A model generated the notes under the pieces. That model was not told the DNA's origin. It was given only the letters and a program-made list of their open reading frames with translations, and did not search any database. 64,000 bases of DNA from an uncultured Bacteroidota bacterium (GTDB lineage: Bacteria > Bacteroidota > Bacteroidia > B-17B0 > Aurantibacillaceae): NCBI GenBank assembly GCA_937873155.1, contig CALMVZ010000026.1, positions 186,001 through 250,000 of the forward strand. Direction: 5' to 3'. The position numbers were made by a program, and so were the translations under genes. Positions 51,801 through 58,694 of the stretch are shown here, piece by piece. Numbering within the stretch: the stretch's first letter is position 1; the number at the start of each line of letters is the position of its first letter.

Positions 51801-54497
51801 CCAACTAATCCTGTTACCGGATTATGTGCCGGAGCTTATACTGCACAAATAACAGACGCAAATAATTGTATCTTGTTCTTATCAGTACCGATAAATGAAC
51901 CGGCGATTTTATTACCAGGTACAACTGTGAATCAACCTTTGTGTAGTGGTAATTGTAATGGAACTATTACCGCATCTCCAACAGGTGGTACTGCCGCGTA
52001 TACTTATAGCTGGAGTACAGGTGCAACTACTTCATCGGTCACAAATATTTGTCCCGGTAATTATACTTTAACTGTAACAGATGCACAAAGTTGTGTCGCC
52101 ACACAAACATTTAATTTACCGGGAACAGTAAATATTACGGCAAGCAGTGTAGCTATAAATAATAATTGCTTCGGAAATTGTAATGGAAGTTTATTGGCAG
52201 CGGGTGTTGCCGGAGGGTTACCGCCGTATACTTATAATTGGAGTGATCCTTTAGGTCAGTCTACTGCCCAGGCATTTAATTTATGTAATGGAAATTATTT
52301 TCTTGTGATCACCGATGCCCAAGGTTGTTTTGATACATTGCGAGGAACTATTACTTCTCCTGCAGCTATCACATTGACTTCTTCAGTAGTTCAACCTTCT
52401 TGCGGGATATGCAACGGTACATCAACAGTAAGTGCTTTAGGCGGAACTGCTCCTTATACTTATACCTGGAGTAGTGGCAGTGCAACAGCTAATGAGGTTA
52501 ATTTGTGTGCCGGTGTTTATATGGTTACAATTACCGATGCTAACGGATGTTTACAGAACATTAACGTCCCTATTAATAACTCAAGTACACTTACCGAAAC
52601 AATTACCTCAACAAATGAAACTTGTTTTGGCCAGTGTAATGGTTCAGCCACTGTAACTGCAAGTGGCGGAACGCCTCCGATCACTTATAATTGGCTTTCA
52701 CCTTCTTCAACATTGCAAACTGTCGGTTCGTTGTGCGGAGGAAGCACATATTTTGTCCAGATGACCGATGCCGCAGGTTGTGTGATAAACGGCTCTGTAA
52801 ATATTTCATCTGCAAGTGATCTTACTGTTACTCCTTTTGTAACGCAACCTCCATGTAGTTCTCCAACCGGTTCTATTTCATTAACTGTAACAGGAGGAGC
52901 CGGTGGTTATGTTTATTTATGGTCGCCCGGCGGAGCAACCACTTCAAGTGTGACCGGACTAGGCGTTGGAACTTATGGTGTACTTGTAACAGACGCAGCA
53001 GGATGTTCGAAAACAATGGTATTCCCGTTAACAAATGCGAATGCGCCGGTATTTAATTTCTCGGCAACTAATGCATTATGTAACGGAACCTGTAATGCTG
53101 TTGCAACATTATCTGTAACTTCAGGAACCGCACCATACACTTTCAACTGGAGTGCCGGAACTATAGCAAGTGGCGCAAATACAAGTACAGCAAGTGGATT
53201 ATGCAGCGGTGTTGTTACTGCAACTGTAACGGCAAGCGACGGATGTTTGTCGGTTAAAAGTTTGACTTTATCACAACCACCTCAATTATTAATGAGCTTA
53301 CCAAATATAAATACACCCGATTGTAACAATCAATGTAACGGATCAATTACATTAATACCAAGTGGTGGTGTGTTACCTTATACTTATACATGGACCCCTG
53401 CTGCAAGTACAAATCCGATCATAAATCTATGTGCCGGTACTTATTCAGGAACAGTTACCGATGCGAATGGTTGCTCGATCTCAACCACACATACATTAAT
53501 AAATCCTCCTGTACTTACTTTATCAGCTAATATTGTTAATTCAACTTGTAACACAGCTAATGATGGTGCTATCACAACAACCGTGAGCGGAGGTTTACCT
53601 GTTTATACTTATACATGGACGGGCCCGGGTACATTTACAAGTACTTCTTCATCATTAACAAATGTCTTATCCGGAACCTATTCATTAACGTTGATTGATT
53701 TTGCTGGCTGCAGAAAAGATACCGCCTTAATTATAGTACCAACGGTTTCAGTAGTTGCTGCTGCCGGCCAGGATTCTTCGTTCTGTCAAAGTGGTACTTA
53801 TTTACTCGATGGTTCATCATCGAGCGGAGGCACAACCTATCAATGGTTCTTATTACCAAGTGCAACTTCATTCACTAATACTTTAGTTACGACAGTAACA
53901 CCGCCTGTAGGTACTTCAACTTATGTTTTAGTAGCTACTAACGGAACCTGTATACACAGAGATACAGTTGAGATCACATCTAACACTCTTCCTGTGGTAG
54001 ATGCCGGTCCGAACTATACTATAACAATATTCACTTCAACAGTTATCGGAGGTAGTCCAACCAGTGCAACAGGCGTTACTTATACATGGATCCCGTCAAA
54101 CACATTAGATAACGGAACGGTACCAAATCCGACTGCATCCAATACGGTGAACACATCTTATACTGTAATGGTAACTGATGCGAATGGTTGCGTTGGTTCA
54201 GATACAATGCATGTACATATCTTCCCTGAAATATTCATACCAAACGGATTCAGTAATAATGCGGATGGTAAGAACGATTTCTGGGTGATCGATAATATCC
54301 AGCAATTCCCGAATTGTGTTGTTGAGATATATAACCGTTGGGGTGAGATGTTATTCAGATCGGAAGGATATACCACGCCATGGGATGGTAAATACAAGAA
54401 CAAGGACCTGCCTGTAGGCACCTATTATTATATAATTGATCTGCATCACGAGAACTTCCCTAAAGCATATACAGGGCCATTAACTATATTCAGATAA
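45831..54497 (+). CDS. Giant SprB-repeat adhesin with T9SS type B sorting domain
   Basis: 2888 residues. Signal peptide (LLLFITIAFFCFTGTYAQ), then an N-terminal domain with LYWVGGSGSFNDPNHWS (about 27-355). Next come about 29 SprB-type repeats of roughly 78 residues (about 360-2642), each like CNGxCNG, GGTPxYTYTW, GLCAGxYT, VTDANGC. Two Ig/PKD-like domains follow (about 2643-2800), then the type B CTD (IPNGFSNNADGKNDFWVID, NRWGEMLFRS, GTYYYIID). Family knowledge: F. johnsoniae SprB is the gliding adhesin moved along the cell by the gliding machinery. SprF-type partners help it exit, and the next gene is such a partner one base away. Repeats 13, 26 and 29 lack cysteines 2 and 3. Confidence 0.93.
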   Translation: MALCVKRLLLFITIAFFCFTGTYAQTLYWVGGSGSFNDPNHWSLVSGGKNSNIVPNASTDVVFDDKSGENFVAIELPVYASVRSFKTVNAKTRIRFENYTPSSLNVASSFQLSSVTSFEFTGDLIFRSKDKQLNKINFNLNQLKCNVFFHEGEYNILPIFMNDNTKISFKDGNYHFKYSSLTAGNVSVKGNNTNISIDTSYFNIKNSFIIEDDPGFSANKFGFYAPFSNTNSVKLKNLNFSSNSAKLVDNKLNAVCQGSITTFPECAGACTGSFTLTIDATCTGTYNLVVGGDPSCSATQNNIATNNLLPGSTYTVGGLCYCPAAQYVATVFDISTFIPIPLTVNGSATSNFNFQPPSYALTTLASVPPSCNLSCNGSMTLNVGGGTFPYTITVTSPFGPPTPSVINTAGGFTVGGMCGGAVYSFTIVDKNGCSGVQTKSLAPPPPLLANGSTQSITCFGACTGSAQVMPTGGNTGGYTVNWSNGTTQTITAGGTSSVTSLCATVSPITATVTDSKGCTAIYTSPVPQPAAPLTATQSQTNATCGGTCNATASVNVSGGTPGYSYTWTPAPGGGQGTPLATALCGSNVPAPPNYTVTIQDINQCIITRTFAITQPAPLVVAPTFTNAACNGTCNGAANSNPSGGNPAYSYTWATPIPSTITTQNVTGLCAGVYTLTVSDASACVTSSIVTITQPPPITLTISQTSVTCNGQCTGSATATATGGAGAFTYTWSPFALPMIGQGTATVSNMCAGLYTLTIANGICTVPPQTFSISQPLPILPNVTTTSITCNSLCNGVINSAPTGGTGPYNYTLTGTSFNATISNSATASFTSLCASATAGIYTLTVGDVTSGCTRTVTINLAQPNALNLTATTTSISCGGGCNASLAGSASGGTPAYSYTWTTPTATLTTPTINGQCVGTYTLLVRDGNGCTTQTVVTIAAPSTITVTLAPTSPSCFGSCNGSITSTVTGGTPTYTYNWSSGPSGTGGPTLINGLCAGNYSLTITDANGCQQIGTTTIVPTPSIVVSTTVVPTNCAGSCDGQAFANASGGTPPFVYSWNTVPVTTNTTGIASNLCSGNYVVTVTDANGCVSNANVTVVSPPVLSVAVNSVVPSCNICIGAATITPAGGNPGYSYTWTPAPGSGQGTPTPGALCVGVYTVNVVDTKGCAATRTINVAQSVVVSITTTGTLLTCNNVCTGIANANPTGGTPAYQFTWSPAPGSGQGTPTASGLCPGSYTVTVQDASGCVNTNTVAFANPPAINVTSTITNSACNGNCNGAISVTATGGTGALSYTWTPAPGTGQGTPNATGLCAGVYTLDIRDVNNCLSSQTFTVTEPSALSATFTPVSPSTCGGTNGSITANVSGGAGGYTYTWTPSAQTTSVLTNVGAGTYTLIVRDLAGCTQSIIATLSDPTGPTVTVTSSSVTCPGACNGSATVTVVGTNPININWAPPISSTNSVVAGLCQGTFAVNVSDATNCLISQTLAIAQPPTFSLNPVVTNPNCGVACDGTITTSPAGGTSPYSFTWTPGPVNSPTLSNICGGNYTANITDGNNCSYSQTFVVTQPSSITVTFTKRDALCNGVCSGTVGAIASGGAGGYTYSWTPVGSFTGSILNNLVNLCANIYTITVTDANGCTATATVQIDEPALISASLNFADVLCNSQCNGSATITAGGGTPNYGYSWTGSASTSSIVTGLCAGNYSGTVTDANGCTLTQSFVINSPAGIAVTVTPTDPTCNGVCNGSITTIATGGTGVLTYSWIATGSGQNPTGLCAGNYTVIVEDANGCTGQNVTVLTNPAAILANVSFTNPSCPGACNGTVISTPANGQIPYTYTWTTAPPVNTPSVTGLCSGTYSVFVMDNKGCLDTQQVVLTGPATLTINPSSSPASCGVCNGSLSIIPLGGTPNYNLTWNPPVATGTAGVSLCAQIYTITLTDANGCSSNFFVPLSNSNGPSGATVTFTDVTCNGLCNGAASVTNPVGGTPGYTVTWVTPVSPTNPVTGLCAGAYTAQITDANNCILFLSVPINEPAILLPGTTVNQPLCSGNCNGTITASPTGGTAAYTYSWSTGATTSSVTNICPGNYTLTVTDAQSCVATQTFNLPGTVNITASSVAINNNCFGNCNGSLLAAGVAGGLPPYTYNWSDPLGQSTAQAFNLCNGNYFLVITDAQGCFDTLRGTITSPAAITLTSSVVQPSCGICNGTSTVSALGGTAPYTYTWSSGSATANEVNLCAGVYMVTITDANGCLQNINVPINNSSTLTETITSTNETCFGQCNGSATVTASGGTPPITYNWLSPSSTLQTVGSLCGGSTYFVQMTDAAGCVINGSVNISSASDLTVTPFVTQPPCSSPTGSISLTVTGGAGGYVYLWSPGGATTSSVTGLGVGTYGVLVTDAAGCSKTMVFPLTNANAPVFNFSATNALCNGTCNAVATLSVTSGTAPYTFNWSAGTIASGANTSTASGLCSGVVTATVTASDGCLSVKSLTLSQPPQLLMSLPNINTPDCNNQCNGSITLIPSGGVLPYTYTWTPAASTNPIINLCAGTYSGTVTDANGCSISTTHTLINPPVLTLSANIVNSTCNTANDGAITTTVSGGLPVYTYTWTGPGTFTSTSSSLTNVLSGTYSLTLIDFAGCRKDTALIIVPTVSVVAAAGQDSSFCQSGTYLLDGSSSSGGTTYQWFLLPSATSFTNTLVTTVTPPVGTSTYVLVATNGTCIHRDTVEITSNTLPVVDAGPNYTITIFTSTVIGGSPTSATGVTYTWIPSNTLDNGTVPNPTASNTVNTSYTVMVTDANGCVGSDTMHVHIFPEIFIPNGFSNNADGKNDFWVIDNIQQFPNCVVEIYNRWGEMLFRSEGYTTPWDGKYKNKDLPVGTYYYIIDLHHENFPKAYTGPLTIFR
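46908..53757 (+). repeat. SprB-type repeat array, about 29 units of ~78 codons
   Basis: Tandem protein repeats of 73-88 residues. Neighbouring units share some DNA: a 21-bp identity starting GCCTGCCCCTGG lies at 49238-49258 and 49475-49495, exactly 237 bases (79 codons) apart, showing recent unit duplication. Most other units have drifted at DNA level while keeping the four-Cys pattern. Confidence 0.85.
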
Positions 54498-54498
54498 G

Positions 54499-55413
54499 AT
54501 GAAAAAGATACTTATACTCATATTTGGCATAATGGTATTGGCTGATGTAAAAGCACAACAGCTTCCGCAATACACACAGTATATGCTTAACGAATTTGCA
54601 ATTAATCCGGCTGTTGCAGGTAAAGAAGAATTTGCGGATGTGCGTTCAAATAACCGTTATCAATGGATAGGAATTACAGATGCTCCGAGAACTTATATAT
54701 TAACTGTGAATGGCCCGCTTAAAATAAAGAACATGGGATTGGGCATGCATTTGTTCACGGATATAGTTGGCCCCACAAGAAGAGTCGGTTTGAATTTCTC
54801 GTACGCATACCATATTAAGCTGAACGAAGAAGTAAAACTATCATTAGGTTTGACCGCTGGTATCTTGCAATGGGGGATCGATGGCCATAAACTGATCTTG
54901 CATGATGCGGGAGATGATAATTTACTTACCCAATATCAAACTGTTTATGTACCTGATTTTGGTGCCGGTATTTTAGTACATCATAAAAAATGGTATTTCG
55001 GCATAGCTGTTCCGCAGATGTATCAAAGCAGGATCAATCTGTATCCGGGATCGGACAACAGTTCAACTTTGGTGACACATTTTAATGTTAATGCTGCTTA
55101 TAAGTTCGATCTGGGTGAGGATTTTAAAGTTGAACCATCCTTCTTAGTAAAATATGCAACTCCTGCGCCTTTTAAATTAGACGTTGGCGCCCGTGTTATT
55201 TATAAAGAACAAATTTGGTTAGGTGGTGCATACCGTCATAATGATGCTTATACCGCATTACTTGGATTTATGTATAAGAATTATTTAATGATCGGTTATT
55301 CTTACGATTTCCCGACTACCAATATCCGTAAATACAGTTCCGGCACTCACGAAATCATGCTGGGCTTGAGATTTTCGCGTAAACAACACCGCAATTGGGT
55401 TACCGAGCAGTAA
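54499..55413 (+). CDS. PorP/SprF-family T9SS outer-membrane partner protein
   Basis: 304 residues with a signal peptide (MKKILILIFGIMVLADVKAQ) and the family opening QLPQYTQYMLNEFAINPAVAG, then a beta-barrel pattern (LGLTAGILQWGIDGHKLIL, PDFGAGILVHHKKWYFGIAV, LMIGYSYDFPTTNIRKYSS, HEIMLGLRF). PorP/SprF proteins hold and export specific T9SS type B cargo, and are usually encoded next to it. This one begins one base after the adhesin's stop, so it is almost certainly the adhesin's dedicated partner. Confidence 0.95.
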   Translation: MKKILILIFGIMVLADVKAQQLPQYTQYMLNEFAINPAVAGKEEFADVRSNNRYQWIGITDAPRTYILTVNGPLKIKNMGLGMHLFTDIVGPTRRVGLNFSYAYHIKLNEEVKLSLGLTAGILQWGIDGHKLILHDAGDDNLLTQYQTVYVPDFGAGILVHHKKWYFGIAVPQMYQSRINLYPGSDNSSTLVTHFNVNAAYKFDLGEDFKVEPSFLVKYATPAPFKLDVGARVIYKEQIWLGGAYRHNDAYTALLGFMYKNYLMIGYSYDFPTTNIRKYSSGTHEIMLGLRFSRKQHRNWVTEQ

Positions 55414-55417
55414 TCCC

Positions 55418-55427
55418 GATAGCTATC
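55418..55427. repeat. GATAGCTATC palindrome, copy 3 of 3
   Basis: Perfect core within CCCGATAGCTATCGCC, 5 bases after the PorP/SprF stop. The position suggests a transcript-end role, but no T-run follows directly. Confidence 0.6.
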
Positions 55428-55501
55428 GCCACGTAATTCTGCGTTTTAGTTTTTTTAATAAATGCATTTCGGGTAATTGCTTAATTTTATGAGAATTTAA
55501 A

Positions 55502-57142
55502 ATTCTGAGAAAGCTTTCTTATATACTTCTTACCGGCTTAAGTTTGGTGTTTTGGCGTTGTGCCCAGGTGATGCCTTTAAATGGTGGCGAACGCGACCTG
55601 CAGCCTCCAAAACTCATCGAAGCTATTCCGGCAAACGCATCTTTGAACTTTAAGGGACGGACCATTGAGTTCAGGTTTGATGAATTTGTGCAGGTTAGGG
55701 ATATAGCTAATCAATTAGTGATAACGCCCCAGGTAAAAGAATTGCCTTATGTGGAAGCAAGCGGTAAAAAAATTACTGTAAAGTTCGGCGAAGATCTGTT
55801 ACCTAATACTACTTATCGTATGTTCTTTGGGAACGCAATTGCAGATATGCATGAAGGTAATGCATATCCGAATTTCGAATACGTTTTTTCAACGGGTAAT
55901 GTCATCGATTCTTTATTTATTGATGGAAAGGTTATCAACGCCTTTAATTTAAAGCCGGAAGCGGCAGTTACTGTCGGTTTATATGACCAGCATGAAACAG
56001 ACAGTGTGATCTATAAAAAGAAGCCGCTTTATTTTACAAAAACAGGTGGCGATGGTTCGTATAAACTATCATACTTGCCTAAATCTGCATTCAGATCCTA
56101 TGCATTCAACGATATAAATAAGAACTTACTGTACGATGGAGGAGAAGAAAGTGCGGGATTTGGTCCTGTAAAAATAGAGACAGGCACTGATACAATACTT
56201 AATATGATGGTATTTAAAGAAGAAACCCCGAAAGTGTTTTTAAAGAAAGCATCATCACCATTTTATGGGCTGGCATATGTTATTTATAATAAGGAACAGA
56301 ATAATGTTGTATCAGCCTATTACAGGAACCAAACTAAAGACATTAGTTTTAATAATGGTGTGAACGATAGTATAAGGATCTATTACCGGAATATTTATGA
56401 TACGCTTCGGTTATTAGTTCATCATCCCGAAAGAAACAGAACAGACACCATTTCAATGCCTGTGTCATCAAAAGAACGGTTTGAAAGGAATAAAGAAGAA
56501 AAGAAGATCTATCTGAATATTGAGTTGACTCCTTTGGATGGAACAAGATTGGACCACTTTACTAAACCTGTTTTAGTTTTTAATAATTGGATGGATGAGA
56601 GTCAAACTAACATTGCAAAAATGATCTTGCAGTATAAAGCTGATTCACTCATTAAAGCAGGGCTAATACTCGACCAAAAGAACACTAATATGTTCAATAT
56701 CGAGAATAAATTACTGCCGAACACTAATTATGATATCATATTAAAGCAAGGAGCATTCAAAACTGTTCATGGGATAGAAAGTGACTCCATCAGGATCTCA
56801 TTCAAAACATCTGAACCTTCCGATTATGGGATCTTAAATGCTAAACTGTTCCTTCCTAAAAAAGAAAATTACATTGTACAGGTAGTGAATGATAAAGAGG
56901 CTGTGGTAACAGAACAATATCTTGAAATGAGTCTTACTACAAGTACAGAACAGTCGTTACAATTTAAAAATTTACGTCCCGGAAATTATTTTTTGAAAGT
57001 AATTGAAGATAAAAACCAAAATAAAAAGTGGGATACAGGTCATATTCTTGATCAAAAACAGCCCGAAATAATTTATTTTAATACTATTGCCATTAAATTA
57101 CTGGCCGATTGGGACTCTGAAACAGTTTGGAAGGTTGAGTAG
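55502..57142 (+). CDS. Ig-like (Big_5) domain lipoprotein of uncertain start
   Basis: About 546 residues. The N-terminus reads as a lipoprotein signal, LRKLSYILLTGLSLVFWRC, then MPLNGGERDLQPPK and a Big_5-type Ig-like domain (IPANASLNFKGRTIEFRFDE, VITPQVKELPYVEASGKKIT). Later parts are beta-rich with carboxypeptidase-regulatory-like phrases (YLPKSAFRSYAFNDINKN). Such proteins are common in this phylum; the function is unknown. The first TTG is at 55544, inside the signal peptide. The signal continues back to CTG 55505 or ATT 55502, with an in-frame stop at 55490. An out-of-frame ATG at 55489 would fit if a 16-base insertion were removed (see findings). Confidence 0.8.
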   Translation: MLRKLSYILLTGLSLVFWRCAQVMPLNGGERDLQPPKLIEAIPANASLNFKGRTIEFRFDEFVQVRDIANQLVITPQVKELPYVEASGKKITVKFGEDLLPNTTYRMFFGNAIADMHEGNAYPNFEYVFSTGNVIDSLFIDGKVINAFNLKPEAAVTVGLYDQHETDSVIYKKKPLYFTKTGGDGSYKLSYLPKSAFRSYAFNDINKNLLYDGGEESAGFGPVKIETGTDTILNMMVFKEETPKVFLKKASSPFYGLAYVIYNKEQNNVVSAYYRNQTKDISFNNGVNDSIRIYYRNIYDTLRLLVHHPERNRTDTISMPVSSKERFERNKEEKKIYLNIELTPLDGTRLDHFTKPVLVFNNWMDESQTNIAKMILQYKADSLIKAGLILDQKNTNMFNIENKLLPNTNYDIILKQGAFKTVHGIESDSIRISFKTSEPSDYGILNAKLFLPKKENYIVQVVNDKEAVVTEQYLEMSLTTSTEQSLQFKNLRPGNYFLKVIEDKNQNKKWDTGHILDQKQPEIIYFNTIAIKLLADWDSETVWKVE

Positions 57143-57425
57143 AAAATCAGCACTATCTGCATCAAAAATTAAAATTAATTTCTGAAAATTATTTTTTGAG
57201 ATGCTCTGTGTGTATAGTAAAATCAATGGTTGCAGAGGTTTCATGAAAAAATTAAAAACAAATTCAGAAAATAATTTCATTGCAGAAATAATTTTGATCA
57301 AAGCCCGTATTTCGCGCTATTAACAATATCAACAATTTTATGTTGAAAAAATAATAAGCTTATTTTAAGCAGTGAGCAAGAAAATTGTTTACTTCGTATT
57401 AACAAAAACTCAAAAACAAGAAACC
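57143..57425. other. AT-rich gap, no gene seen
   Basis: Between the Ig-like lipoprotein and the small basic protein. It contains runs such as AATTATTTTTTGAG and AATAATTTCATTGC, which partly pair with each other. I see no stop-free frame of size, no RNA gene and no clear consensus promoter for the small gene. Confidence 0.5.
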
Positions 57426-57521
57426 ATGGCAAAAAAAGCAACAAAAAGAAAAGCTGCTCCAAAGAAAAAAGCGGCTAAGAAAAAAGCAACTAAGAAAAAA
57501 GCTGCTAAGAAAAAGAAATAA
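57426..57521 (+). CDS. 31-residue lysine-rich histone-H1-like protein
   Basis: ATG 57426 to TAA 57519-57521: MAKKATKRKAAPKKK followed by alternating AAKKK and ATKKK blocks, with 19 Lys or Arg of 31 residues. It resembles the AAKKK-rich C-terminal tails of bacterial histone-H1-like (Hc1) DNA-binding proteins, and short versions are known in this phylum. It probably binds DNA or RNA by charge. A strong terminator follows 20 bases later, which supports a real monocistronic gene. Too short for most automatic gene callers. Confidence 0.75.
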   Translation: MAKKATKRKAAPKKKAAKKKATKKKAAKKKK

Positions 57522-57540
57522 TTTCTTTTCTAAGAAAGAG

Positions 57541-57562
57541 CCCCGCCAAGCGGGGTTTTTTT
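57541..57562 (+). terminator. Rho-independent terminator after the H1-like gene
   Basis: CCCCGCCAAGCGGGG stem followed by seven T's, 20 bases after the stop codon. Confidence 0.9.
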
Positions 57563-57686
57563 ATGCCCATACATTTTTATGTCTTCCGGAAAGAGACCAC
57601 TACATGGAAAAAAACATCCATTCTTGTATTAAATTCACGAATTAATTTATCTTTACAACATATAACACAACCTAAAACCAAACCAA

Positions 57687-58214
57687 ATGAAAGCATTATA
57701 TTCTTTAATTACAGCTTTAGCGTTAGTAGTAACGTTACAAAGCTGCGGTGGTAAAAAAGAAGAGCAGGCAGCTGTTGAAGCGCCGGCTGGTATGATCACC
57801 CTTGACCTAAGTAAATACGGAAAACCCTTCACCATCTTTGTTCCGGATTCAACAACCGGTAAAATGGAGATCGTTGAACAAACCTGGGGCGCACTTGAAA
57901 TACGAATCGGAAAGAATTTTCAATTATCAATAACCGAAGATCCGGGCGATATTGAATTACGCAAAAATGACATTAAAGCAGATGAGGTGAACAAATTCAA
58001 ATCATTCGTTGTTGAAGAGCCAACTACCATCATGTGGGAAAGTGAGATCACTAAACCTGAGTTCCACTTTTACAGTATCCAGAAATTAGGCAATTCAACT
58101 TATGTATTCGAAGACATTAAAAGCAGCGAAGCAGAACCCTTCTCAAAAGAAAGCGTTCAGAAAATGTTGGATTCAGCAAAAGGCCTGAAAGAGGTTAAGA
58201 AAGAAGCAGCTTAA
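57687..58214 (+). CDS. Hypothetical lipoprotein
   Basis: 175 residues. Signal MKALYSLITALALVVTLQSC with lipobox Cys and then GGKKEEQAAVEAP, a typical spacer. The rest is an alpha/beta sequence (MITLDLSKYGKPFTIFVPD, LEIRIGKNFQLSITEDPG, VNKFKSFVVEEPTTIMWESE) with no recognised motif. A -7-like TATCTTTA lies about 30 bases upstream. It ends at a strong hairpin shared with the convergent gldC. No function is assigned. Confidence 0.78.
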   Translation: MKALYSLITALALVVTLQSCGGKKEEQAAVEAPAGMITLDLSKYGKPFTIFVPDSTTGKMEIVEQTWGALEIRIGKNFQLSITEDPGDIELRKNDIKADEVNKFKSFVVEEPTTIMWESEITKPEFHFYSIQKLGNSTYVFEDIKSSEAEPFSKESVQKMLDSAKGLKEVKKEAA

Positions 58215-58232
58215 TTAAAGCGATGACCATTA

Positions 58233-58275
58233 AAAAGCCCTGAAGCGTACTTGTTCTGCTTCAGGGCTTTTTTAT
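58233..58275. terminator. Bidirectional terminator between the lipoprotein gene and gldC
   Basis: Stem AAAAGCCCTGAAGC (58233-58246) and GCTTCAGGGCTTTT (58258-58271), with T-runs on both strands. It ends the 57687-58214 gene in one direction and gldC in the other. Confidence 0.88.
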
Positions 58276-58595
58276 TTAAGGACTCCCATTTTTTGCCCGA
58301 TATCGGAGAACAATGCTTTTACTGCTTTTGCGGTGGCCTCATCATTAGTGGCTCTTATGTATGTATCGGTTAAGGTCATAACATTCTGAACATAGAACTT
58401 CTTCATCTCATCAATACTCATGTCTTTTGTCCAAAGATCGATTCTCATCGTGTTATTTTCATGAGCATCCCACAAAGCGATCATTACACTTTTACTTGCA
58501 CTTTTCTCGCCGGCATCTTTCGCTTCCCATTCAATATTAACCGGTAAATGATTGTCATCAACCGTTACTTTAAAACTAATTTCACTTGTCTTCAT
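58272..58595 (-). CDS. gldC: Gliding motility protein GldC
   Basis: 107 residues, matching the short cytoplasmic GldC family by TSEISFKVTVDDNHLPVNIE, MIALWDAHENNTMRIDLWT and DMSIDEMKKFYVQNVMTLTD. In F. johnsoniae GldC assists gliding and T9SS function, but its mechanism is unknown. It lies 100 bases downstream of gldB on the same strand, so the two are likely co-transcribed. The gap includes an AT-rich stretch and a short CGGCCTACGGCC palindrome. Confidence 0.93.
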   Translation of the reverse strand: MKTSEISFKVTVDDNHLPVNIEWEAKDAGEKSASKSVMIALWDAHENNTMRIDLWTKDMSIDEMKKFYVQNVMTLTDTYIRATNDEATAKAVKALFSDIGQKMGVLK

Positions 58596-58694
58596 CTACG
58601 AATTACGAATTTGATACGAATATACGAAGGAAAGTTATAGGTTATAATGTTATAGTGTTGTCAGTTACTATTAACCTTACAACCGATAACCGGC

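Noticed and set aside
45831-54497. Collagen-like or viral tail protein
   Set aside because: The repeat pattern CNGxCNG...YTYTW...DANGC with a type B sorting domain and an adjacent PorP/SprF gene identifies a SprB-type adhesin.
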